64,000 nt of DNA. Source: Vicugna pacos. Its lineage: Eukaryota; Chordata; Mammalia; Artiodactyla; Camelidae. The notes beneath the pieces were generated by a model. The model made no database searches. It was not told where the DNA came from and was given only the letters and a program-made list of their open reading frames with translations. This document shows, one piece after another, positions 1 through 8,200 of this stretch. Position 1 is the first letter of the stretch. The number at the start of each line of letters is the position of its first letter. The stretch is taken from contig NW_027328740.1 of the NCBI RefSeq assembly GCF_048564905.1, positions 37,251,019 through 37,315,018 of the forward strand. Direction: 5' to 3'. The translations under genes and the position numbers were made by a program.

Positions 1-41
1 GTTGATATCTCATTTGCAGTCTCTAAAAATTTAATAGAATA

Positions 42-49
42 TATATAAA
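42..49 (+). promoter_or_regulatory. TATA-like string near the unit start
   Basis: TATATAAA occurs at unit offset 42-49 and survives in all 13 units despite an A/T change just before it. It lies about 40 bases after the anchor and roughly 860 bases upstream of the first exon-like block. The surrounding DNA is AT-rich, so such a string is expected by chance. Promoter function is only a possibility. Confidence 0.15.
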
Positions 50-582
50 TGTTTTGGGAGTTATACGAAAATGAAGTTAGTTTCTGAAACATACTAATTC
101 GACCTAGAAGCCCGACTTGTCAATTTCGGTAACATTTTGTCAGCTCTAAGGAAAACATAGACAGATAGAATGCAAACTAGCAGTCCGAACTTTTAAAGGG
201 GTCATGTCAACTCTTTACTGTTGAAGCCTCCGAAACCAACAGGAACCATGAAATAACTAATGGAAACATGAAATAACCCCCAAGCTTGGATTCACTTGTG
301 CATGTGGTGCCCTTTACTCCCGATGACACCTACTGGTCAATGTTGGCATTTCAAGGTGTAACATCCCTCTCAAGGAAAATACAAGAGGAAACGAACTAAA
401 TATATACATTTAGCTTTGAATCCAAAGAACCTAGAGGCATTATAGCTATGAGAAGCCTGCTGCAGCTATGCTAGGCTACTGAGAACCAGGTGTTCTTCTA
501 TCAGTGATGAGAACACTTAATCATCCGATCATGTTGGGTAAAGCACTTGAATGCAACCAAGTCTGCACCCCCATGATCGATT

Positions 583-594
583 GCCCCCGGGGGC
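583..594. repeat. 12-bp perfect GC palindrome GCCCCCGGGGGC
   Basis: This perfect self-complementary string has a central CpG and is present in every unit, for example at 5864-5875. The exception is unit 4 (16421-16432), where the last base is T and the palindrome shrinks to 10 bp. The CGAT string just upstream (gatcgattg) has changed to gatctattg in unit 4 and gatcaattg in units 10 and 12. No binding factor is proposed. Confidence 0.8.
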
Positions 595-904
595 TTGACT
601 CAATTGAAAGACGGTCCACATAAGCTGTGTCTTTCATGTCATTGGCGACTTTTACAGTTCCGTTCACTATCTGACTTCTAATATGTACCTAGACTGTCTT
701 GAAAAACGGAGGCCTAATACAGATTCAAGTTCAGTCAAAGATTCCCCTCACTTACCACACTCCCTTCACCCCAGAGAAGACATGAACCCAGCATTTGCTG
801 AATCTAGCGGAAGGCCATCGTTTCTATGTGGGAGCTAAGTATTCAATTCCTATCTATTTCATACGAGAGTATTTGACCTTTATGGGGTTCCCTGTTGTTC
901 ACAG

Positions 905-975
905 AGGATGAAGCTAGAGGAACTCTGATTCTAGGAGGGGCTTGCTCTTCTCTTACTGGCTTCATTGCAGCTCAG
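905..975 (+). other. Candidate internal exon A (71 bp)
   Basis: A polypyrimidine stretch ending ttgttcacag precedes it, and CAG|gtactg follows it, so both splice-site look-alikes are good. Reading from its third base gives 23 codons with no stop, rich in small and hydrophobic residues (core GTLILGGACSSL). The frame stays open in all 12 units. Units 5 and 7 change Asp to Gly at the start, units 6 and 8-12 change the next Glu to Gly, and unit 11 changes the penultimate Ala to Gly. The units are so similar that an open short frame is weak evidence. I do not recognise the peptide. It could be a remnant of a host gene or chance. Confidence 0.25.
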
Positions 976-1181
976 GTACTGATCCCTCAAAATGGATGCC
1001 TGAGTGGAGGGGAGGGAAGAGCAAGTGCTTGATAGCTAGGCCCAAACCTGGGAAAAGGCTTACCTGGGCTTGGTGCACTTTGATCTGAATGGCTTGGAAT
1101 TGCCCCTTGGGTCGTGTGGATTATCTGACCTCTTTCAAGAACATGAGCGTTTTTATCATCTCTGCCATCTCTTCTCTTTAG

Positions 1182-1277
1182 ACGTCAGAGATCTTGGACC
1201 CGTTCTTGGAGCAGAGAATTGAGGAACTTCCTCCAGTCCACGGTGGCCCTCCGTATGTTTCTGCTAGTATCAGCGAG
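1182..1277 (+). other. Candidate internal exon B (96 bp)
   Basis: A long pyrimidine run ending cttctctttag lies immediately upstream, and GAG|gttcaa downstream is a weaker donor. The block is exactly 32 codons with no stop in phase 0, which matches the phase left by candidate exon A. The intron between them would be 206 bp. The peptide contains ILDPFLEQRIEELPP and looks protein-like, but I cannot assign it to a family. The frame closes 15 bases past the donor if it is not spliced. Units 6 and 9 read CAG|gtatct just inside it, a new donor look-alike and a Glu to Gly change. Confidence 0.28.
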
Positions 1278-1827
1278 GTTCAATATGTCTCATGAATGCC
1301 TTTCGAGCCTGCTATCCTCTACAGCTGTCTCCAGGCCAGTATTCTCTATTGTAGCAGAACATCTCTCATCAATGTGTTCGCATCTCTCCTCAATCCGTGC
1401 AGCCATATTTTCGGCCAGCTTCTCTTCGTGTCTCCCATAAAGTCGACTTCAACAGGACTGGGCAAGTCTGAAAGGACCTCGGAGCCTCTCCAGTAAGCTG
1501 AAGACAGGCAGATCTTCCACTGTCTGCCCTTTCAGGTTCTGGAAACTGACCCGTGAACTCAGGTCTTTGGGCAGCAGCAGTATCTCAAACTGACACAGCT
1601 TCCTGGACCAAAGACCTAAGCCAAGCTCCACAGAGGGCGGCAGCCCCTCCATCGCACTGATCCACCCACAGAACTCTGCCCGGTTACCTAGGATCCACCA
1701 GCCACAACAAGCCTCGCGGTACACATCAACATTCCACCTGGAATCCAACCGCTAACTGCCATCCCCAATGGCTGCTGCATCTTGTCAGTGTTGGGGGAGG
1801 GGCTGCATCCGACGAGAGGTTCCTAAG

Positions 1828-1892
1828 GTAAATGTGATTCTACCCACTAGCGTCCCATGGGCCTTTGTTCTTCCCTCTTTCCTTTTGTTCAG
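1828..1892 (+). other. Candidate mini-intron (65 bp)
   Basis: It begins with AAG|gtaaat, a near-consensus 5' splice site, and ends with a dense pyrimidine tract (gttcttccctctttcc then ttttgttcag). At 65 bp it is close to the lower size limit of vertebrate introns. In unit 11 the terminal AG is AT (54665), so this site could not be used there. No conserved protein frame links its two sides convincingly. Confidence 0.2.
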
Positions 1893-2112
1893 ATCTGTAT
1901 GCACTGTAGCAACGGAGGGAAGTGTGTCCATTTTCAGTTGAATGTTTCACACGTCTTTAAACTTTCTAACAGTTCACAGTACACAGAGACCCACTAAGGG
2001 AAACTATTGTTCCTGTAATATGGGCACACCCGCAATACATAGCCGTCGGTTGATTTCTGCTGAAACACCCGCATTCACGGGACATCTATCCATTTGTTTC
2101 AAGGGGGCTGAA

Positions 2113-2124
2113 ATTCCTAGGAAT
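2113..2124. repeat. 12-bp perfect palindrome ATTCCTAGGAAT
   Basis: Self-complementary string seen in the corresponding place of all 12 full units, for example at 7394-7405. It is the first of three short symmetric elements inside 200 bp. No function is known to me. Confidence 0.75.
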
Positions 2125-2264
2125 GATACAATCCCCAATGTGCACTTTACTGCCTGTCTCTTTTGATCTTAGTACACTTTTGCGGAGCTACTTTTCCTTG
2201 TTATAGGCTTGTGCCATTTCTTCTCGACGTAGTGTAGAATATGGCATTCATTCATCCTGTTGGA

Positions 2265-2278
2265 AGACTTGCAAGTCT
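2265..2278. repeat. 14-bp perfect palindrome AGACTTGCAAGTCT
   Basis: Perfectly self-complementary and unchanged in all 12 full units, for example at 7546-7559. It lies 13 bases before a second symmetric element. A dimeric transcription-factor site is one possible reading, but nothing else in the sequence supports a particular factor. Confidence 0.78.
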
Positions 2279-2291
2279 ATATCACGGACTA

Positions 2292-2308
2292 GGAATCCAT
2301 TGGATTCC
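2292..2308. repeat. Inverted repeat, 8-bp arms with 1-nt centre
   Basis: The arms GGAATCCA and TGGATTCC surround a single T. In units 7, 9, 10 and 12 an A to T change after the right arm lengthens both arms to 10 bp (TAGGAATCCA and TGGATTCCTA, for example 33945-33965 and 44501-44521). Confidence 0.75.
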
Positions 2309-2486
2309 AAATCGGCATTTGGGTTAGGTCACGATATGCTCATATGAATCAATATTTACGAATATAAATGCACGCCTCTGATTTCCGAATACAGGTGTGC
2401 TGAGTACATTCAAGCCGCGATACTGGGTCGATGCGTACTGAATGATCCTTGACATCACCTTGAGTAATTTCTTTTGAATATTCATG

Positions 2487-2765
2487 TTACCCTACCCTTT
2501 TTGTGTTGTTTGTTTGTTTGATTCTTTCTTGGTCTGCTTCTCGTTTGTTTTGCAAACACGTCAGGCCATGCATCTCTCCGTTTGCTTCCAACAAAGAGTC
2601 ATATAAGCTGACTCCCTTAAGATAGTGCTTCCAATCCCCTATGATTTCCTGCTTCCCTCTCCCATCTTTAGGGTTTTGATGTCCTCCTTGCTTTCTTCTT
2701 GTTTCTTCTTTTCCACTCATGCTCTTCTTGCATTTCCAATAAGGGTTTTCTTCTTTCCATTTCAT
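2487..2765 (-). other. Open frame of 92 codons, minus strand, uncertain
   Basis: It starts with a true ATG at the 2765 end and is intact in every full unit (for example 7768-8046, 39417-39695, 60541-60819). In unit 4 it is 95 codons because the extra GTTT shifts its end. The product would be hydrophilic and rich in Lys, Glu and Gly near its N-terminus, with no signal peptide or membrane segment. It lies in the strongly pyrimidine-rich part of the + strand. A purine-rich complement avoids stops in some frames and yields Lys/Glu-rich translations by composition alone. I recognise no family. More likely a composition effect than a gene. Confidence 0.15.
2505..2520 (+). repeat. Short GTTT tetranucleotide run
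   Basis: About three GTTT copies stand after ttgtgtt. Unit 4 has one extra copy (near 18345-18362), and units 6 and 8 have a T to C interruption (gttgcttgtttg). This is ordinary microsatellite slippage inside the unit. Confidence 0.8.
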
Positions 2766-2790
2766 CTTGCTGCTTATCCCTTCAGGGGAG
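2625..2790 (+). other. Pyrimidine-rich tract
   Basis: The + strand here is dominated by C and T, with repeated cttctt and tttcttc words (for example ctttcttcttgtttcttc at 2691-2708). The same strand bias continues more weakly to about 3700. It is present in all units. Tracts of this kind can favour unusual DNA structure or mimic 3' splice signals, but no specific role can be read from the sequence. Confidence 0.6.
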
Positions 2791-3285
2791 AATTCTCAAC
2801 CTTTGTTTTAGGATAAGTTTCGAACTGCTGAATTCTTTTAAGATTTGCAGGTCTGTGGCATTCTCTAGCTCTGCTGTTATTAGAAATGGTGGTCATGTGG
2901 CATAGGCTACCCTAGATGGCAGCATTTTGCCATTCAAGCTATGGTCTATGTCCTGGCACTCCTCCCTGTCCTGCAATATTGCTGCTGAGATAGCAGCTGA
3001 AACCCCTCTGGAGGTTCTCTTGTGACTATGTTGCTTTCCTCCAGGCGCATTTTAAATCACTGGGATGCTCATGAACTTTGTTGATTTGGATCATACAGCT
3101 GCTGCTAAGTCTATTGGGATTCCACCTCTTTTGGACGCTGTGTACTTCCTGAATTCGCCTAGATGATTCTATCTTGGCTTTCAGCAAGTTTCAGTCTGAT
3201 TTTTCTACACATAACTTTTCAAACATTGTTTGTTTCTTTATCTCTTGCTTTTCCATCTGGGACTCTTTCGAATTTTAGTCTTTCA

Positions 3286-3452
3286 TGCCTTGCCTTAAAC
3301 CAGGATTCAACAGCAATGTTTTCATTGGTTTGAACTTGCTTTCCTATGTGTGCTTCTGACCGAGGGATTTCTGTTCCCCTGTCTTCAAAAAATTTCACGC
3401 GTCCCTCTGCAATATCTAGTCTGCTTAGGACGGAATGTTAGCCCTGATATTT
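3286..3452 (+). other. Haplotype block with four alternative forms
   Basis: This 165-base stretch varies together as a block. Form I (ttgccttaaacc, caaaaaatttcac) is in units 1 and 2. Form II (tgtcataaacc, caaagtcattcacgcat, aatgtaagcctg) is in 3, 4, 5 and 7. Form III (ttgtcttcaacc, caaagtcattca, ctgcaaaatc) is in 6, 8 and 9. Form IV (ttgtcttaaacc, caaaaactttcac) is in 10, 11 and 12. Units 6, 8 and 9 differ slightly inside form III. Confidence 0.85.
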
Positions 3453-4302
3453 TCTCATCCACTGAGTTTTCTGATATTATTTAGCTCGTCTTTAGGCTTT
3501 CTCTTCCCCTTTTCTGGTATTCTGCCTTTTGTGATTCTGAGACACTGTTGTTCTTCAGTGTTTCCCTCACCTCCATTTTCAACACTTGCTCTGGAGAGCG
3601 TTTTGCAGTCTAGTTGTCTGAAAGCTTATCTTTAGGGCCTTCAATCTCTTTGGAACTGAAAATGGTACTTCCTTTTCCTTTTACTGTATTTCTTCATCTC
3701 TACTGGTCAGTTAATATCGGGTATCTAATGTAGACTTCTATGGCTTGGTTAAGTGAAAACTTAAGACTCTTATCTCTACACAATTGCATGGGATTTCTGT
3801 GAGGACAAATTTTCCTAGACATTGATGCCATGTCCTTTTCCTGTGTGTGTTGTCTGGTCTATCTCCAATTGCTGGTGTTGCCTTTGTTGTGATGAACCCC
3901 CCATACTATTTCGATTAGGATAACCTCATTTTGATTACGCTTATCTCACAAATCTGAAAGAGCACAGGACACTTCCTCTGGTGGAAATGGAGCTTCTAAA
4001 GGTTCTCAGCTCTGCATTCTACTCTATGTTATTTTGGAGTGTTTCCAGAAGAGCAGACTGTGAGTGCGCTTGTGCTTTGTAGTGCCACGGGAATGTCCCA
4101 CAGAAACCAGTTCTTCCAAGAGCTTCTCTGTCTACAGAAACACCAGTGGAAGCATATCTATGGATGTCACACATCAGGGCCTGCTGGAATGATCCCGCAG
4201 CCCGAACTTGGTGTCCTCGCTGCCGAACCGTGCCGGTGCCTTTCAAAATGTAGCATCCGCTTTTGAGCGATAAACTGAAGGAAATCCTTCCTCTTCTCAC
4301 GC

Positions 4303-4319
4303 TGTGGTCTTGGACCACA
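4303..4319. repeat. Hairpin-forming inverted repeat, 7-bp arms
   Basis: The arms TGTGGTC and GACCACA flank TTG. Just upstream (4277-4290) lies a second small inverted repeat, GAAGGA and TCCTTC with two A between. Unit 8 breaks the first one (gctgtgttcttgg near 41236). No T run follows, so a bacterial-type terminator is not indicated. Confidence 0.6.
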
Positions 4320-4491
4320 CTTCCTTGTCCTCTCATCCTTGTGGTACGGGTGCACGAAGGCAACCACAGAGCTGTTGCACATCCTGTGCCTCAAACCAAA
4401 CCATAATCACAGCCCAGGTTTTGAATGTAGCAGATCCTAAGGCTTTTCATTCTGAATTCAAACCCAAGGCCCCCTGGATCCCTCAGACCCG

Positions 4492-4911
4492 ATGCACAAT
4501 ATCTCTGATTCAGCCCCACACATGCTCTATTGGCAAAATGCCAAATTGGTCTCTGGTCCTGCAGATGCACTGGGTGTGGCCATGGGACAGATCGATAATT
4601 TCAACTGCGTGCGCCAGGGTGGTTGCTTGCTCATTGGGGTCACAGGTCGGTTTGCTCTCTTGATAGGACCCACCACATCCCACAACGCACTCCAGATCCC
4701 TGAGACTCAGCGTGTGCCATCATCCGTAGCCCTATCCCTCCCTGAACGCTGCCTCTGCTACCTCAAATTTGGCAGCTCGGAGCTTGGTCTCAGAATCAAC
4801 TGTGGGGATATTTTGCACTGGATTCTTTGCGTTCTGTCAGCCAAGCATCTGCTGTGCACTCTTCTAACACTCAGCGCATCACCTTCAATCCCATGTCTCC
4901 TGTCCGCTTGA
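4492..4911 (+). other. Open frame of up to 139 codons, uncertain
   Basis: The longest ATG-initiated open frame type in the unit. It reads MHNISDSAPHMLYWQNAK and continues with a mildly hydrophobic, Leu/Cys-containing C-terminal part. In units 3, 5, 7 and 8 a change in ctttgagttctg stops it at 112 codons. In units 2 and 4 a change near the start (attggtaaaatg, giving a TAA) removes the first part, and in units 10 and 12 a one-base loss (gccaattgg) separates the start from the rest. This copy-to-copy breakage argues against selection for a protein. No family recognised. Confidence 0.12.
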
Positions 4912-5016
4912 GAGTGTGCGTCCAAGTTAAAGAGAGTTTCACCTTTACTGCTCCATCAACAGGGCTCAGACCATGCACTGGTATCCATTCCCTGCTTTTC
5001 CTTCTCCTGCTTCCAG

Positions 5017-5089
5017 GTGTTCTGAGGCCTCATCCTGTCTTTGGAAGTAACAGGCCTCTCTTCGGCAAGTGTCCTGTGCCAAGGGCTGG
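5017..5089 (+). other. Candidate internal exon E (73 bp)
   Basis: A strong acceptor (ttttccttctcctgcttccag) precedes it, and a near-perfect donor (GG|gtgagt) follows it. One frame is open throughout, containing VLRPHPVFGSNRPLFGK. It also stays open upstream as part of an 88-codon frame, which begins at TTG rather than ATG. The sites are kept in all units. Units 5, 8, 10 and 12 have an acagacct variant inside (Arg retained), and unit 8 a Ser to Ile change. The splice signals are the best pair in the unit. The peptide is not recognised. Confidence 0.3.
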
Positions 5090-5237
5090 GTGAGTGGATG
5101 TTTCCATTGCTGTGTTCATGGGAGCGAGTGAGCGCAGGTTGCACTGCTTCTCTGTCAACTGGGCATCGATGAATCAACACTTTCCAGATACATTTCACAG
5201 AAATGTGATTTTATTTTATCTCTTTGTTTCTATACAG
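5090..5237 (+). other. Candidate intron (148 bp) after exon E
   Basis: It starts gtgagtgg and ends in a T-rich tract and ctatacag. The T run before the acceptor varies from 7 to 9 bases among units 2-12, and in unit 1 an A interrupts it. If spliced, the frame of exon E would continue 16 codons into the next block and stop at the unit anchor (tga). The downstream sequence has two states: ccgtgg ... gacattg, or cagtgg ... gaaattg/gacattg. Confidence 0.25.
5203..5221 (+). repeat. Variable T tract
   Basis: A T run follows gaaatgtga. Its length is 9 in units 2, 4, 6, 9, 10, 11 and 12, 8 in units 3 and 8, and 7 in units 5 and 7. In unit 1 it is split by an A. It is a simple mononucleotide slippage site and doubles as the pyrimidine tract of a candidate 3' splice site. 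Confidence 0.8.
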
Positions 5238-5281
5238 CCGTGGTGGGAGGGATTGTCCGAAGACTCCAGTTTTGACATTGT

Positions 5282-8200
5282 GTTGATATCTCATTTGCAG
5301 TCTCTAAAAATTTAATAGAATATATATAAATGTTTTGGGAGTTATACGAAAATGAAGTTAGTTTCTGAAACATACTAATTCGACCTAGAAGCCCGACTTG
5401 TCAATTTCGGTAACATTTTGTCAGCTCTAAGGAAAACATAGACAGATAGAATGCAAACTAGCAGTCCGAACTTTTAAAGGGGTCATGTCAACTCTTTACT
5501 GTTGAAGCCTCCGAAACCAACAGGAACCATGAAATAACTAATGGAAACATGAAATAACCCCCAAGCTTGGATTCACTTGTGCATGTGGTGCCCTTTACTC
5601 CCGATGACACCTACTGGTCAATGTTGGCATTTCAAGGTGTAACATCCCTCTCAAGGAAAATACAAGAGGAAACGAACTAAATATATACATTTAGCTTTGA
5701 ATCCAAAGAACCTAGAGGCATTATAGCTATGAGAAGCCTGCTGCAGCTATGCTAGGCTACTGAGAACCAGGTGTTCTTCTATCAGTGATGAGAACACTTA
5801 ATCATCCGATCATGTTGGGTAAAGCACTTGAATGCAACCAAGTCTGCACCCCCATGATCGATTGCCCCCGGGGGCTTGACTCAATTGAAAGACGGTCCAC
5901 ATAAGCTGTGTCTTTCATGTCATTGGCGACTTTTACAGTTCCGTTCACTATCTGACTTCTAATATGTACCTAGACTGTCTTGAAAAACGGAGGCCTAATA
6001 CAGATTCAAGTTCAGTCAAAGATTCCCCTCACTTACCACACTCCCTTCACCCCAGAGAAGACATGAACCCAGCATTTGCTGAATCTAGCGGAAGGCCATC
6101 GTTTCTATGTGGGAGCTAAGTATTCAATTCCTATCTATTTCATACGAGAGTATTTGACCTTTATGGGGTTCCCTGTTGTTCACAGAGGATGAAGCTAGAG
6201 GAACTCTGATTCTAGGAGGGGCTTGCTCTTCTCTTACTGGCTTCATTGCAGCTCAGGTACTGATCCCTCAAAATGGATGCCTGAGTGGAGGGGAGGGAAG
6301 AGCAAGTGCTTGATAGCTAGGCCCAAACCTGGGAAAAGGCTTACCTGGGCTTGGTGCACTTTGATCTGAATGGCTTGGAATTGCCCCTTGGGTCGTGTGG
6401 ATTATCTGACCTCTTTCAAGAACATGAGCGTTTTTATCATCTCTGCCATCTCTTCTCTTTAGACGTCAGAGATCTTGGACCCGTTCTTGGAGCAGAGAAT
6501 TGAGGAACTTCCTCCAGTCCACGGTGGCCCTCCGTATGTTTCTGCTAGTATCAGCGAGGTTCAATATGTCTCATGAATGCCTTTCGAGCCTGCTATCCTC
6601 TACAGCTGTCTCCAGGCCAGTATTCTCTATTGTAGCAGAACATCTCTCATCAATGTGTTCGCATCTCTCCTCAATCCGTGCAGCCATATTTTCGGCCAGC
6701 TTCTCTTCGTGTCTCCCATAAAGTCGACTTCAACAGGACTGGGCAAGTCTGAAAGGACCTCGGAGCCTCTCCAGTAAGCTGAAGACAGGCAGATCTTCCA
6801 CTGTCTGCCCTTTCAGGTTCTGGAAACTGACCCGTGAACTCAGGTCTTTGGGCAGCAGCAGTATCTCGAACTGACACAGCTTCCCGGACCAAAGACCTAA
6901 GCCAAGCTCCACAGAGGGCGGCAGCCCCTCCATCGCACTGATCCACCCACAGAACTCTGCCCGGTTACCTAGGATCCACCAGCCACAACAAGCCTCGCGG
7001 TACACATCAACATTCCACCTGGAATCCAACCGCTAACTGCCATCCCCAATGGCTGCTGCATCTTGTCAGTGTTGGGGGAGGGGCTGCATCCGACGAGAGG
7101 TTCCTAAGGTAAATGTGATTCTACCCACTAGCGTCCCATGGGCCTTTGTTCTTCCCTCTTTCCTTTTGTTCAGATCTGTATGCACTGTAGCAACGGAGGG
7201 AAGTGTGTCCATTTTCAGTTGAATGTTTCACACGTCTTTAAACTTTCTAACAGTTCACAGTACACAGAGACCCACTAAGGGAAACTATTGTTCCTGTAAT
7301 ATGGGCACACCCGCAATACATAGCCGTCGGTTGATTTCTGCTGAAACACCCGCATTCACGGGACATCTATCCATTTGTTTCAAGGGGGCTGAAATTCCTA
7401 GGAATGATACAATCCCCAATGTGCACTTTACTGCCTGTCTCTTTTGATCTTAGTACACTTTTGCGGAGCTACTTTTCCTTGTTATAGGCTTGTGCCATTT
7501 CTTCTCGACGTAGTGTAGAATATGGCATTCATTCATCCTGTTGGAAGACTTGCAAGTCTATATCACGGACTAGGAATCCATTGGATTCCAAATCGGCATT
7601 TGGGTTAGGTCACGATATGCTCATATGAATCAATATTTACGAATATAAATGCACGCCTCTGATTTCCGAATACAGGTGTGCTGAGTACATTCAAGCCGCG
7701 ATACTGGGTCGATGCGTACTGAATGATCCTTGACATCACCTTGAGTAATTTCTTTTGAATATTCATGTTACCCTACCCTTTTTGTGTTGTTTGTTTGTTT
7801 GATTCTTTCTTGGTCTGCTTCTCGTTTGTTTTGCAAACACGTCAGGCCATGCATCTCTCCGTTTGCTTCCAACAAAGAGTCATATAAGCTGACTCCCTTA
7901 AGATAGTGCTTCCAATCCCCTATGATTTCCTGCTTCCCTCTCCCATCTTTAGGGTTTTGATGTCCTCCTTGCTTTCTTCTTGTTTCTTCTTTTCCACTCA
8001 TGCTCTTCTTGCATTTCCAATAAGGGTTTTCTTCTTTCCATTTCATCTTGCTGCTTATCCCTTCAGGGGAGAATTCTCAACCTTTCTTTTAGGATAAGTT
8101 TCGAACTGCTGAATTCTTTTAAGATTTGCAGGTCTGTGGCATTCTCTAGCTCTGCTGTTATTAGAAATGGTGGTCATGTGGCATAGGCTACCCTAGATGG

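Larger units (their letters stand above)
1..5281 (+). repeat. Tandem-array unit 1 (5,281 bp)
   Basis: First full copy of the macrosatellite-like unit; the next copy begins with the same string at 5282. Units 1 and 2 share a start variant (gaatatatataaatg, where later units read gaatttatataaatg) and the form agcccgac, where later units have agccagac, so they form a distinct subgroup. The unit carries haplotype I at offset about 3290-3450. Its terminal T tract is interrupted by an A (gattttattttatc), unlike the pure T run of other units. I recognise no gene family in it. Stretches 1-900 and 3100-5000 contain only short open frames, and I see nothing functional there beyond the small motifs listed separately. 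The boundary is an arbitrary phase of the repeat, not a biological end. Confidence 0.97.

Noticed and set aside
990-1020. G-rich string gagtggaggggagggaag as a G-quadruplex
   Set aside because: It has only two runs of three or more G in close range, which is not enough for a standard four-run motif.
1219-1440. Open frame of 73 codons repeated in nearly every unit
   Set aside because: It opens with TTG rather than ATG, overlaps candidate exon B in another frame, and is interrupted in unit 8. Treated as a shadow frame.
1449-1748. Minus-strand frame of 99 codons in several units
   Set aside because: The first codon is TTG, the frame is shortened in units 3, 4, 5 and 7, and overlapping frames of similar length are open too. 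No family recognised.
1942-2166. ATG-initiated 74-codon frame
   Set aside because: The ATG is lost in unit 6 (28326) with no compensating change, and the peptide has no recognisable domain. Conservation elsewhere is no greater than that of the unit as a whole.
4277-4319. Paired hairpins as a transcription terminator
   Set aside because: No T run follows the stems, and the setting looks eukaryotic. Listed only as inverted repeats.
4019-4394. Overlapping minus-strand frames of 75 and 114 codons
   Set aside because: Two different frames over the same bases are open equally well, and one is altered by an indel in unit 6 and a stop in units 10 and 12. This is typical of non-coding sequence copied in tandem.
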